Assembly (NCBI GenBank): GCA_003452395.1
Contig: DMOI01000062.1
Span: 1-33,249 of the forward strand
Direction of reading: 5' to 3'
Source: Clostridiales bacterium
Lineage (GTDB): Bacteria; Bacillota; Clostridia; Lachnospirales; UBA12420
DNA: 33,249 nucleotides
Part shown: piece after piece, positions 1-7,799 of the stretch
Position numbering within the stretch: the first letter of the stretch is position 1
Layout: the number at the start of each line of letters is the position of its first letter
Notes under the pieces: model-generated
The model's database searches: none
What the model saw: the letters and a program-made list of their open reading frames with translations, nothing else
Told to the model about the DNA's origin: nothing
Made by a program: the position numbers and the translations under genes

Positions 1-2
1 CA

Positions 3-1373
3 GAAGTAGTAACTCCAAAACCACAAGTAGCAACTCCAAAACCACAAGAAGTACTAGAAACGGTTGTAAAAATTCCAGATGATTCAAAAGAACTTTTGGA
101 TGGCGTAGCTAATAATGAAGTTAAGAACCCACAAGTAGCAAATAAAGAATTTACTAAAGAAAGTGTAGAGCTCTTTAATAGAGGAGCTGAAGCTATTAAA
201 AAAGCTTATTCAAACAAATCATTAAGTCCAGCTAAAATGAGAGCTGAAGGTATCGATCAACTAATTGCAATGGTATTTGAAAAAAACGGTATGAGTACAG
301 GTAAGCCAATAACTGAGAAAATCCTTGCAGGAGTTGTTAAAGATACTATGACAATGATTAGTAATACTCCTAATATTCCGAATGTAACTACAAATGCAGT
401 AACAATGGCAAATTATGGACAACTTGATGATGCTTCAAAAAAATTGAATAAAACAGAAATTGCAAAGCTTGGAATTCGCAAAGATTCAAAAGAGACTATT
501 AAAGTAGGAAATGATGTTCTTGTGGTTATAGATAAAGCTATCTCAGAAAACTATAATAGTATTATTGGAAATATTAAAGAAGCTAAAAAATTCACTGTGA
601 CTAAAGAAACAGCAGAATCTTTAGCGGCTGCAGCACTTCAAAAAACTGCATTGGAGAAAGTAGATGCTTTAAGAGCAGAAGTTGCAAAAGTTGAAGCGGT
701 TGTAAAAAATGCAGAAGTTGATATAATCTCAAAATTTAAAAAATTAGAAGCAGATAAGAAAGATGCGAATGTTAAGCAAAACGAATTAGATAATGCAAAA
801 GCTGAATTAGATAAAGCAGTGGCAAATAAAGAAACAGCAGATAAAGCAAAGATTGCAGCAGATAAAGAAGTAGCAGACAAATTAAAAGAAGCAGCAGAAA
901 AAGAATCTATAAGAATTGCAGAAGCTGTAAAACTTGAAGAAGCTGCGAAGGCTAAAAAATATCAAGAAGCGCAAATAGCAGCTAAAAAAGCTGCAGAAGC
1001 TGAAAAAGCAGCAGAAACTGCAAAAATTGAAGCAGCTGTAAAACTTGAAGAAGCTGCAAAAGCTGCAGAAGCTGTAAAGGCTGCAGACGCCGAAGTAATT
1101 GCAAAAACTGAAGATAAAGCAAAAATTGCAGCAGATAAAAAAATTGCAGATGATAAAGTAGTTGAATCAGAAAAAGGGGTTGTAATAGCTCAAGGCAATC
1201 TTTTACATGTAAATGTTTTAAAAACTAACTTTAATAAAGAACTTGCAGATGGTGTAAGTGTCCAGGTAGAGGCAGGGCTTACGGCTACGAAAGAAGCTAA
1301 AGAGGCTACAACTGCTGAAGTAGATAGTAAAAACTTTCAAGAAGAAGTAAGGTCATACAATATTGATTTATAA
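3..1373 (+). CDS. Ala/Lys-rich coiled-coil protein, 5' partial
   Basis: The reading frame is open to the left edge, so the start of the gene is outside the window; the internal TTG at 96 is only a possible start codon without a ribosome-binding site. The visible N-terminal part holds a proline-rich tandem repeat (TPKPQ-type units). A mixed region follows (roughly 30-200 residues in), then about 200 residues dominated by Ala, Lys and Glu with a heptad character, as in TolA-like or surface-protein stalk coiled coils (for example runs of KLEEAAKAAEA type). The last 60 residues are less repetitive. No catalytic motif is visible. A filamentous, cytoskeletal or surface-stalk role is possible, but the family is not recognised. 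A hairpin terminator follows the stop codon. Confidence 0.7.
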   Translation, partial: EVVTPKPQVATPKPQEVLETVVKIPDDSKELLDGVANNEVKNPQVANKEFTKESVELFNRGAEAIKKAYSNKSLSPAKMRAEGIDQLIAMVFEKNGMSTGKPITEKILAGVVKDTMTMISNTPNIPNVTTNAVTMANYGQLDDASKKLNKTEIAKLGIRKDSKETIKVGNDVLVVIDKAISENYNSIIGNIKEAKKFTVTKETAESLAAAALQKTALEKVDALRAEVAKVEAVVKNAEVDIISKFKKLEADKKDANVKQNELDNAKAELDKAVANKETADKAKIAADKEVADKLKEAAEKESIRIAEAVKLEEAAKAKKYQEAQIAAKKAAEAEKAAETAKIEAAVKLEEAAKAAEAVKAADAEVIAKTEDKAKIAADKKIADDKVVESEKGVVIAQGNLLHVNVLKTNFNKELADGVSVQVEAGLTATKEAKEATTAEVDSKNFQEEVRSYNIDL

Positions 1374-1403
1374 GTACATATATAACGACCGAAGCATTTG
1401 TAG

Positions 1404-1430
1404 AAATGTCAGCGAAAGTTGGCATTTTTA
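1404..1430 (+). terminator. Intrinsic terminator after the coiled-coil gene
   Basis: An 8-bp stem with one G-T pair (AAATGTCA against TGGCATTT) closes an 8-base loop and runs into TTTTTA, 31 bases after the stop codon. Confidence 0.6.
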
Positions 1431-1502
1431 CATTTTTACATAACAATGAGGACTTATCGAAAAATAAAACGACAAAAAATTATTTAAAATGCACAAAACA
1501 GG

Positions 1503-1531
1503 TTGACAATATATGGTAAATAATGTATAAT
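1503..1531 (+). promoter_or_regulatory. Consensus sigma-A promoter, distal
   Basis: TTGACA at 1503-1508 and TATAAT at 1526-1531 are separated by 17 bases, a perfect housekeeping promoter. No open frame with a ribosome-binding site begins directly after it, so it probably serves the gene at 1702 through a longer leader, in tandem with the promoter at 1632. Confidence 0.7.
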
Positions 1532-1631
1532 ACTAATATGTCAAATGAGCTAATTTATATTATAACAGTAAAAAACGATCAGATTCTAAAAAATTTAATG
1601 AAAATAATAGTAGAATATTTTTCCAAAGCTA

Positions 1632-1660
1632 TTGACAAATAACTGGAAAAGCTATATAAT
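1632..1660 (+). promoter_or_regulatory. Consensus sigma-A promoter, proximal
   Basis: TTGACA at 1632-1637 and TATAAT at 1655-1660 with a 17-base spacer. Transcription would begin near 1667. That removes the upstream ATG at 1666 as a usable start and leaves 1702 as the start of the gene. Confidence 0.75.
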
Positions 1661-1701
1661 GGTGTATGTTGTCATTATTATTATACAAAAGGAGGTCTTG
1701 T

Positions 1702-2025
1702 ATGAGAAACCCAGAAAATATAAAGGAAATAAAAAACATATCAAATGTAAGAAGTGATCATTTCGGAGAAGTTATAGTACATATTGAGAGATTTGCAGGC
1801 AGAGTTGCAAATAGCTTTGCTAATAAAGTTTTTTTTGTTGAAACTACAGGATTGCCTTTGACGAGTAAGGTGACGAGTAATTGTAAACCAGTAAGTAATT
1901 TTACATTACCTACTATAACGGAAAAAGAAATGGAAAGTGGACTATACACGGTACCGTACAAGGATGTTTCACAAGAACTTAAAGATGAGCTTATTATTAA
2001 TGATGATTTCTTTAACGGAATATAA
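1702..2025 (+). CDS. Hypothetical small protein (107 aa)
   Basis: I do not recognise this protein. The start at 1702 is set by an AAAGGAGG ribosome-binding site 6 bases upstream. The earlier in-frame ATG at 1666 lies at the predicted transcription start and would add hydrophobic residues read from leader sequence. The product begins MRNPENIKEIKN, has no signal peptide or membrane segment, and mixes beta-like stretches (GEVIVHIERF, NKVFFVETTG) with an acidic C-terminus. The gene stands alone between two consensus promoters in tandem and a long hairpin terminator. Promoter strength suggests it is well expressed. Function unknown; it could be a small structural or regulatory protein. Confidence 0.65.
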   Translation: MRNPENIKEIKNISNVRSDHFGEVIVHIERFAGRVANSFANKVFFVETTGLPLTSKVTSNCKPVSNFTLPTITEKEMESGLYTVPYKDVSQELKDELIINDDFFNGI

Positions 2026-2028
2026 AAA

Positions 2029-2079
2029 ACATATAAACTAATAAGAAACCTCATGGGAGGTTTTTATTAGTTTATATGT
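2029..2079 (+). terminator. Long-stem terminator
   Basis: The arms 2029-2052 and 2057-2079 pair over 23 bp with a single bulged G at 2045, around an ATGG loop. The GC-rich core AAACCTC/GAGGTTT followed by TTTTT acts as a terminator; the outer AT-rich extension makes the stem unusually long. Confidence 0.8.
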
Positions 2080-2108
2080 AAAAAAGTATTGAAATTTGTT
2101 TTTAGTTA

Positions 2109-2137
2109 TTGAAAATATATGAAATAAGAGATATAAT
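2109..2137 (+). promoter_or_regulatory. Sigma-A promoter
   Basis: TTGAAA at 2109-2114 and TATAAT at 2132-2137 with a 17-base spacer, directly upstream of the gene at 2171. Confidence 0.7.
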
Positions 2138-2170
2138 AGAGGACATGAAGATATGAATAGAGGTGACTGT

Positions 2171-2938
2171 ATGGCTACTCCAAAATATAAATTAACGATC
2201 AATGAGAAGGAACATGTAGAAAATTCATATTTTAAAATGCCGACTATAACTGTTGAAGAGTTGAGCGAAAAAGAGCCAGATGTATGTCAAAAGGCTTCTG
2301 TTTCTGCGGGAACACCACAGGTTAGTGAACAAACGGATGATGCTAGGAAAAAAGAACTAGAGAGAATAAAGAAATGGATAGAAGATAGAAGAAAGACGAT
2401 GGAAGCAAATAAAACACCTGAGAATAAGGAAGAACAGATTACACATAAACCTAAAATAAATGAAGAATGTAAGAGTGTAGAACAAGATAAGACCGAGCAA
2501 GAAAGAGAATTAGATATGCAAAGAAATGATGTAGAAGAAAAACGTAAGAAGATGGAAGAAATGATTACGAGAATGAGAGCCGCAGCAATGAAGGAAGAGG
2601 AAGAAGAAGAGGATGATGATGATGATTCGGGTTTAGATCAAGCACGAATGCTGAGGAAAAAAGTGCAAGGAAAGATAGAAGTTCTAAATCCTGAGAAGAT
2701 TAAAGAGGAAGTAAAAGAAAAGTTTGTAGAATATGAAAAGAGAGAAGGCAATACAAATACAACACTTAAAGACGATATGGAAGAAGTAATAAGGGAAGCG
2801 ACTGAGATAAAGCCAAAATTAGAAATGCAAAACAAATTAATACATGATTTAAATGAGCTAAAACCGCCGACTAAAAAGGATGTTCACAGCATATTTAATC
2901 AACTGAATAAAATTAAAGATGCGGATAGTAAAAAATAA
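2171..2938 (+). CDS. Highly charged coiled-coil protein, unknown function (255 aa)
   Basis: The start at 2171 is chosen because AGAGGTGA (2159-2166) sits four bases before it; the ATG at 2153 has only a weak, distant site. The predicted cytoplasmic protein has no signal peptide or membrane segment. Residues from about 60 on are dominated by Lys, Glu and Arg in helical coiled-coil-like patterns. A striking run of about 14 acidic residues (seven Glu, then five Asp, near residues 140-155) breaks the helix. The C-terminal third is again helical and charged. I cannot assign a family. It is transcribed alone from its own promoter, and the promoter of the proS leader begins at its stop codon. Confidence 0.65.
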   Translation: MATPKYKLTINEKEHVENSYFKMPTITVEELSEKEPDVCQKASVSAGTPQVSEQTDDARKKELERIKKWIEDRRKTMEANKTPENKEEQITHKPKINEECKSVEQDKTEQERELDMQRNDVEEKRKKMEEMITRMRAAAMKEEEEEEDDDDDSGLDQARMLRKKVQGKIEVLNPEKIKEEVKEKFVEYEKREGNTNTTLKDDMEEVIREATEIKPKLEMQNKLIHDLNELKPPTKKDVHSIFNQLNKIKDADSKK

Positions 2939-2967
2939 TTGACAAAGAATATAATATATAGTAATAT
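2939..2967 (+). promoter_or_regulatory. Promoter of the proS T-box leader
   Basis: TTGACA at 2939-2944 and TAATAT at 2962-2967 with a 17-base spacer. The -35 element starts on the base after the upstream stop codon, so there is no intergenic space between the two units. Confidence 0.65.
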
Positions 2968-2975
2968 AACTTAAA

Positions 2976-3240
2976 GTAAATACGGTGAAGAGGATTAGTA
3001 GAGATATGAAAGCTTTTAGAGAGCTGTTAGTTGGTGAAAAACAGTAGCGAGTATTATTTCGAACCTACCTTGGAGGATGTTGCAAAAACAACACGCATTC
3101 CTGCGTTAAAGGGAAAATGAGGAAACGAAAATAGAAAATTAAAAAATTTCAATTTTCAACTTAAATTTGAGTGGTACCACGGGAAAACCCGTCTCATGTA
3201 TAGACTAATAGTCTTACATGAGACGGGTTTTTATTTATAT
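2976..3240 (+). promoter_or_regulatory. T-box riboswitch (tRNA-Pro sensing) upstream of proS
   Basis: The leader has the usual T-box parts in order. Stem I carries GAGAGC...GGTGAAAAACAG, then a specifier region reading GAA-CCT-ACC, in which CCT is a proline codon. The T-box sequence GAGTGGTACCACGGG follows at about 3169-3183; its TGGT can pair with the ACCA end of uncharged tRNA with an A discriminator. A competing terminator hairpin comes last (arms 3185-3200 and 3215-3230, then TTTTT). Established biology: uncharged tRNA stabilises the antiterminator, so proS is transcribed when charged tRNA-Pro runs short. The specifier fits the downstream gene. Confidence 0.92.
3185..3233 (+). terminator. 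T-box regulatory terminator
   Basis: A 16-bp stem (AAACCCGTCTCATGTA against its complement) with a small inner stem AGACT/AGTCT in the loop, ending in GGGTTTTTATT. Its left arm overlaps the antiterminator pairing partner. Confidence 0.88.
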
Positions 3241-3257
3241 AAAAAGGGGATGTTATT

Positions 3258-4949
3258 ATGAAAATGTCACAAATGTTTTTCAATACGCTTAGAGATACAA
3301 AAGAGGATGATTCAAAGAGTAATTATTTTTTAACAAAGGCAGGAATGATAAGAAAGAATTCAGCCGGAGTTTACTCTTTTATGCCTATGGGGCATAGGGT
3401 TATGCAAAATATCGAAAATATTATACGTGAAGAAATGAATAGCGAGGGGGCAAATGAATTGGTCATGCCTTGTCTTATAACAGAAGAAGTATACGAAAAA
3501 GCAGGGAGATTAGAAGTGTTTGGTGATTCTGTACTCAGGGTAAAAGATAGGGCCGATAAAAGGTATATATTAGGTCCAACGCATGAAGAGATATTTACGG
3601 AGGCTGTTAGAGACAATATAAAATCTTATAAAAACTTGCCTATCAATCTATATCAATTTCAAACTAAATTTAGAGACGAAGCAAGACCAAGATATGGGCT
3701 TCTAAGAACTAAAGAGTTTGTTATGAAGGATGCTTATTCATTTGATAAGGATTATGAAAATCTAGAAATATCATATAAGAAGATGTACGATGCATATCAT
3801 AGGATTTTTAAAAGATTAGGGCTAAATTATGTTGTAGTAAAAGCAGATACAGGTGCTATGGGTGGACTGCTGTCAGAGGAGTTTATGGCTTTGGCTGATA
3901 TAGGAGAGGATAAGCTTGTTATATGCGACAAATGTGGATTTTCTTCTAATAGAGAGGTTGCAGAATGTAATACACAAGTGTTAGATATTAAGGAAAAATT
4001 TATGGAATTGGAAGAACTAAATACACCTAAAGCATGTAAAGTAAATAATATTGTAAGGGACTACGGAGTAAAATCTGCTAATATTGCTAAGACGCTAATA
4101 TATAAATCTGATGCCGAACATGTTATTGTTATGGTGAGAGGAGATAGGGAAGTTAATGAAGTAAAAGTACAAAAATTTCTAGGGTCAAAAGTGCTAGAGC
4201 TTGCAACAACTGAAGATGTAAGAAGGCTGTCAGGAGCTGATGTTGGATTTGCAGGCCCGATTGGTATGAAACTAAGGATTGTAGCGGATAGTGAAATTAA
4301 AAACATGGTAAACTTTTTAGTAGGAGCAAACAAAACAGATTATCACTATAAAAATGTAAATGTACAACGAGATTTTATAGTTGATAATTTTGCAGATATA
4401 AGAAATATAACAGAAGAAGATGAATGCCCTGTTTGTGGAGGTAAGATAAGCTTCAAAAATGGTATAGAGGTAGGAAATACTTTTAAATTGGGAACAAAAT
4501 ATAGTGAAGCACTTAATTGTGTATTTGTAAATGAAGAAAACAAAGAAAAACCTATGATTATGGGATGTTATGGAATAGGATTAGCTAGATGTATGGCTAC
4601 AATTGTTGAGCAAAGTAACGATGACAATGGTATAATATGGCCTATGGAAGTAGCTCCATATAAAGTTACTTTAATCCCAATTAATTCTGAGGATGAAGAG
4701 CAAATGAAAATTGTAGAAAAAATGTGTAGCGAATTAGGAAATGAAAAAATAGAAGTAGTTATAGATGATAGAAAAGAGCGCCCAGGTGTTAAATTTAAAG
4801 ATGCAGATCTCATTGGAATACCTGTAAGAGTGACAATAGGTAAAAAAGCATCTGAAAATATAGTTGAATTTAAACTTAGAAAAGGTGGCGAAATGAAGGA
4901 AATAAGTGTGGAGGAAGCTATAGCTGAAATTAAAAAAGTTTGCAGATGA
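3258..4949 (+). CDS. proS: Proline--tRNA ligase, bacterial type with editing domain
   Basis: This cytoplasmic class II synthetase charges tRNA-Pro with proline using ATP. The 563 residues match the normal length of bacterial-type ProRS. Motif 2 is seen at 138-163 (FRDEARPRYGLLRTKEF and onward) and motif 3 at 436-451 (GCYGIGLARCMATIVE). An inserted YbaK-like editing domain spans about 230-390, with a lysine in ANIAKTL (residue 278) at the expected place for hydrolysis of mischarged Ala-tRNA-Pro. The anticodon-binding domain follows from about 465. Two Cys pairs, CDKC (223-226) and CPVC (390-393), flank the insertion and might form a metal knuckle. The ribosome-binding site is AAGGGG before 3258. 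Expression is under the T-box leader, and the stop codon forms the loop of the terminator. Confidence 0.96.
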   Translation: MKMSQMFFNTLRDTKEDDSKSNYFLTKAGMIRKNSAGVYSFMPMGHRVMQNIENIIREEMNSEGANELVMPCLITEEVYEKAGRLEVFGDSVLRVKDRADKRYILGPTHEEIFTEAVRDNIKSYKNLPINLYQFQTKFRDEARPRYGLLRTKEFVMKDAYSFDKDYENLEISYKKMYDAYHRIFKRLGLNYVVVKADTGAMGGLLSEEFMALADIGEDKLVICDKCGFSSNREVAECNTQVLDIKEKFMELEELNTPKACKVNNIVRDYGVKSANIAKTLIYKSDAEHVIVMVRGDREVNEVKVQKFLGSKVLELATTEDVRRLSGADVGFAGPIGMKLRIVADSEIKNMVNFLVGANKTDYHYKNVNVQRDFIVDNFADIRNITEEDECPVCGGKISFKNGIEVGNTFKLGTKYSEALNCVFVNEENKEKPMIMGCYGIGLARCMATIVEQSNDDNGIIWPMEVAPYKVTLIPINSEDEEQMKIVEKMCSELGNEKIEVVIDDRKERPGVKFKDADLIGIPVRVTIGKKASENIVEFKLRKGGEMKEISVEEAIAEIKKVCR

Positions 4950-4965
4950 TCTGCAAACTTTTTTT
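4932..4965. terminator. Bidirectional terminator between proS and the minus-strand gene
   Basis: AAAAAAGTTTGCAGA (4932-4946) pairs with its exact complement at 4950-4964 around a three-base loop TGA, which is itself the proS stop codon. A and T runs on both sides make it work for both converging transcripts. Confidence 0.85.
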
Positions 4966-4990
4966 AATATACCTAACTAATATTTAATGT

Positions 4991-5497
4991 TTAGTACACG
5001 TTCACCTGAGTTGCTCCATAGCTGTTTAAAATATTCTGAATTGCTGTTGAATTTTCTTCATCTGCAGTAACAGATAAGAATACTTTCCCTGATTTTATGT
5101 CTGTTTCGTATTGTTTGCTTTGATCTTCTGGAACACCTAGGTCAACAAGTGCACCAACAATACCACCTGTCACTGCGCCAGATATAAGTCCTGCAAGGGG
5201 GCCAGCAGCTGCAATTACACCAAGACCAGGAACCGCAAATGTTCCAGCACCTATAAGGAGACCTGCTACTCCGCCTAGTATGCTACCTGCGGTTACGCCA
5301 TCTGATATGTTGTCATTTGTTGCTTTATAATCTTTATCAGCAGTATTGGTATAGCTTGTAGTACCCTTATTATAATCACTAGGATCTTTAGTAATAATAG
5401 ATACATTATCAAGACTATACCCCTCGTTTCTTAGTTGATAAGTAACGTCTTCGGCATCTTTCCTAACATTGAATACGCCTACGATGGTTCTTTTCAT
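4991..5497 (-). CDS. YflT-like general stress protein with glycine-rich hydrophobic core
   Basis: The start at 5497 follows a strong AAAGGAGG site; an upstream in-frame ATG at 5554 lacks one and would add an unlikely aromatic-rich tail. The 168-residue product opens with MKRTIVGVFNVRKDAEDVTYQLRNEG, the N-terminal pattern of YflT/general-stress-17M-type proteins: a small alpha-beta domain that begins with a beta strand and a 'VFxxxxDAExAVxxL' helix. A Gly/Ala-rich hydrophobic segment (residues about 75-125, including GGVAGLLIGAGTFAVPG) resembles glycine-zipper membrane-inserting regions. A second small domain ends the protein. In Bacillus this family is induced by general stress; the molecular role is unknown. 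It converges with proS, shares its terminator, and has no operon partner. Confidence 0.75.
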   Translation of the reverse strand: MKRTIVGVFNVRKDAEDVTYQLRNEGYSLDNVSIITKDPSDYNKGTTSYTNTADKDYKATNDNISDGVTAGSILGGVAGLLIGAGTFAVPGLGVIAAAGPLAGLISGAVTGGIVGALVDLGVPEDQSKQYETDIKSGKVFLSVTADEENSTAIQNILNSYGATQVNVY

Positions 5498-5631
5498 ATT
5501 AAATCCTCCTTTAAATAAATAGAATATAAAAATCTTCTTATATATTTTTAACAATAAATGATGAATTATTCAAGTTAAGATACTAAATTTATAAAATTTG
5601 TAAAAAACTACTAGATTTACTTATGAAATTA

Positions 5632-5640
5632 TGATACAAT
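5632..5640 (+). promoter_or_regulatory. Extended -10 promoter of the coupling-protein gene
   Basis: TGATACAAT carries the TGn extension before a TACAAT -10 element. A -35 element is poor (TAGATT, 17 bases upstream). Transcription would start about 25 bases before the ATG at 5673. Confidence 0.45.
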
Positions 5641-5672
5641 ATGTTTTTTAATTAAAGCAAAGAGGGATTAGT

Positions 5673-7604
5673 ATGAATAATATTTTTAAAAACACATTTA
5701 AAGCGGGTATAATCATTTTATTGATATGCGCTTACTATCTAACAACATTAAGTATTTCTGCATATGTTATCAGTATTTGCGAAAAAGACTTTTTTCAAAC
5801 CTTAGCTAATGAATTGAATGTAGTAAATAAAAATGCAATTACACAGGTTAGTAGTAATGAGGCTGAAAAAATACTGAATAAATTTACTATAACTGATATT
5901 TCTGGAAATGTTAGAAAAGTTATGGATAAAGACGTAAACAAGAATACATATTTATTCTTTTCTACGTTCATTTTGATTGTAATTTTACTATATATAAAAA
6001 TAACATCAAGTAAAAATAAGCATCATCCTTCTTTGTCGGAAGGTAAATGGCTGGGGATAGAAGATATAATGTTACTTGAGGAAAGAAATATTTTATCTGA
6101 AAACGACGGTATGATTTTAGGTAAGTATCAATCAAAAAATGTAGCACATACCTTGACTATACCAAAAGCTGGAATGCTTAATAAACATGTCATTGTTGTA
6201 GATAGTGGGGAATTAGAGAAGACGAGTGGGTTTGTAAAAACTAATATATTAAATATAAGTAAAGATTTTCATAGCTTTGTTATTTCAGACCCAAAAGGTG
6301 AGTATTTGAAGGATACTGCCGGGCTTTTACGAGAAAAGGGATATGATATTAAAATCCTAAATTTGTCTAATATTAAACAAAGTCATAGATGGAACCCACT
6401 AGATTGCGTAGTAGACGGGCTTGATGCACACTATATGGCAGAAATTATTGTAGAAAAAAATCACAGAGACAATAAAAGGGAGACGTCAGAAAACATTAAA
6501 GATACAGAAAGAGAACTTTTAAAGAACATGATAATTTATCTAAAACAAAATTTTGACAAGAAATCTCAGAATATGACAGGAATATATTATATGTTATGTA
6601 CTTTAAGAACAGAAGAGATAGATGTATTGTTTGAACAAGAAAATAGTTTGATAAAAATGTCTGAGTTTGAGTTTTACTTAAATCAATCAATGGAAACTAA
6701 AACAGTTGCAATAAATAATTTAAGAGATAAACTAGAAATATTCGACATTAAAATCTTGAGCAATATGATGAAAGTATCTGAAATAAAAATAGAAATGTTA
6801 AAATTAAGACCATGTGCGTATTATATTATTTTACCAGATATAGATGAGAAACTAGATTTGGTAGCGACATTGTTTGTTTCGCAAATTATTAAAAAGATTG
6901 GTGAGATTGGGGAGGATGCGACAGATGATGCTATAAAAAACAGGGAAGTTTATTTTATGTTAGATGAGTTTGTTAGATTTGGGTATATACCCAAATTTGC
7001 AAATAGACTTGGTAGGCTAAGAGCTAAAAAAATTAACTGTAGTATTATTTTGAAATCGATATCTAGCTTGAAAAGTGTATATAACGACGAAGAGTGTACA
7101 GAGATGATGAATTACTCAGATACAAAACTTTTTTACCAATGTAATGACAGTCAAACTGCTTTATATTTTGTTTTAGGTTTGGCCAAAAATTTAAATACCT
7201 CAAAAGGAAAAATTATTGCTGTAAAGGATATGATGAATCTAGATGCAGAAAAGTGCATAGTGGCCATTAGAGGCCAGAAACCAATATTATTATACAAATA
7301 CGATTGGACGAACTTGCAAGTATGTAAAGTAGGGTGCTATAAAAATAACAACGTCATATTAAATTGGATAAAAGATAGATTAAATAATGTGGTAAGAAAA
7401 CAGATTAGTGCGACGGAATATATAGAGCCAGATATAAATATATATGAGTCCGAAAATAAGCTAGCAGAAAAGAAAAGTAATATTACATACTATAATGGAT
7501 ATAAAAATGTACCTCAAATAAAATTACCTAATAAACCAGATGATGAGTATGATATTGAAACTTGGGATGACATTATGAGCGAATATGATGAGAAAGCAGA
7601 ATAG
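5673..7604 (+). CDS. Orphan VirD4/TraG-type coupling ATPase homologue with degenerate P-loop
   Basis: Two N-terminal membrane segments (about 10-34 and 93-110) flank a short extracytoplasmic stretch, as in type IV secretion coupling proteins. The signature SFVISDPKGEYLKDTAGLLR (201-220) followed by HRWNPL is diagnostic of the TraG/VirD4 family. A Walker B-like EVYFMLDEF (425-433) is followed by RFGYIPKFANRLGRLRAKK, also typical. The Walker A position reads DSGELEKTS (177-185): Lys-Thr is kept but the conserved glycines of GPTGSGKS are gone. The usual Gln in the SIILQS motif is Lys (KSISS). Length (643) is normal. No relaxase, VirB4 or channel gene is near, and it is a single-gene unit with its own promoter and terminator. 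It may be an adapted or relic mobile-element protein. The start is supported by AGAGGGAT before 5673. Confidence 0.85.
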   Translation: MNNIFKNTFKAGIIILLICAYYLTTLSISAYVISICEKDFFQTLANELNVVNKNAITQVSSNEAEKILNKFTITDISGNVRKVMDKDVNKNTYLFFSTFILIVILLYIKITSSKNKHHPSLSEGKWLGIEDIMLLEERNILSENDGMILGKYQSKNVAHTLTIPKAGMLNKHVIVVDSGELEKTSGFVKTNILNISKDFHSFVISDPKGEYLKDTAGLLREKGYDIKILNLSNIKQSHRWNPLDCVVDGLDAHYMAEIIVEKNHRDNKRETSENIKDTERELLKNMIIYLKQNFDKKSQNMTGIYYMLCTLRTEEIDVLFEQENSLIKMSEFEFYLNQSMETKTVAINNLRDKLEIFDIKILSNMMKVSEIKIEMLKLRPCAYYIILPDIDEKLDLVATLFVSQIIKKIGEIGEDATDDAIKNREVYFMLDEFVRFGYIPKFANRLGRLRAKKINCSIILKSISSLKSVYNDEECTEMMNYSDTKLFYQCNDSQTALYFVLGLAKNLNTSKGKIIAVKDMMNLDAEKCIVAIRGQKPILLYKYDWTNLQVCKVGCYKNNNVILNWIKDRLNNVVRKQISATEYIEPDINIYESENKLAEKKSNITYYNGYKNVPQIKLPNKPDDEYDIETWDDIMSEYDEKAE

Positions 7605-7651
7605 TAGAGGAGGTAGGTATCTACTAACGATAGGGAACTTAAAAAAGATAT

Positions 7652-7676
7652 AAAAAGCAGGAGCAATCCTGTTTTT
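7652..7676 (+). terminator. Intrinsic terminator
   Basis: CAGGA/TCCTG stem with GCAA tetraloop-like loop, flanked by AAAAA and TTTTT, 48 bases after the coupling-protein stop codon. Confidence 0.75.
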
Positions 7677-7711
7677 ACGTTTAAAAAAAATTAATAATTT
7701 TCATTTTACTA

Positions 7712-7740
7712 TTGCATATTGTTTAAAAATAAAATAGAAT
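7712..7740 (+). promoter_or_regulatory. Sigma-A promoter of the envelope gene block
   Basis: TTGCAT at 7712-7717 and TAGAAT at 7735-7740 with a 17-base spacer; transcription would begin about 53 bases before the SLH gene. Confidence 0.6.
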
Positions 7741-7799
7741 AGAGGGAAAGGATTGGTAATAGGTAATTAGTATATTATACAAAATAGGGAGGAATTTAG

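Noticed and set aside
3..60. CRISPR-like or VNTR array at the left edge
   Set aside because: The short repeats are codons of a TPKPQ-type protein repeat in an open frame, with no spacers.
638..880. An open frame on the minus strand inside the coiled-coil gene
   Set aside because: It is the mirror of Ala/Lys-rich codons, gives a Ser/Phe/Ala-rich sequence with no ribosome-binding site, and overlaps a clear gene entirely.
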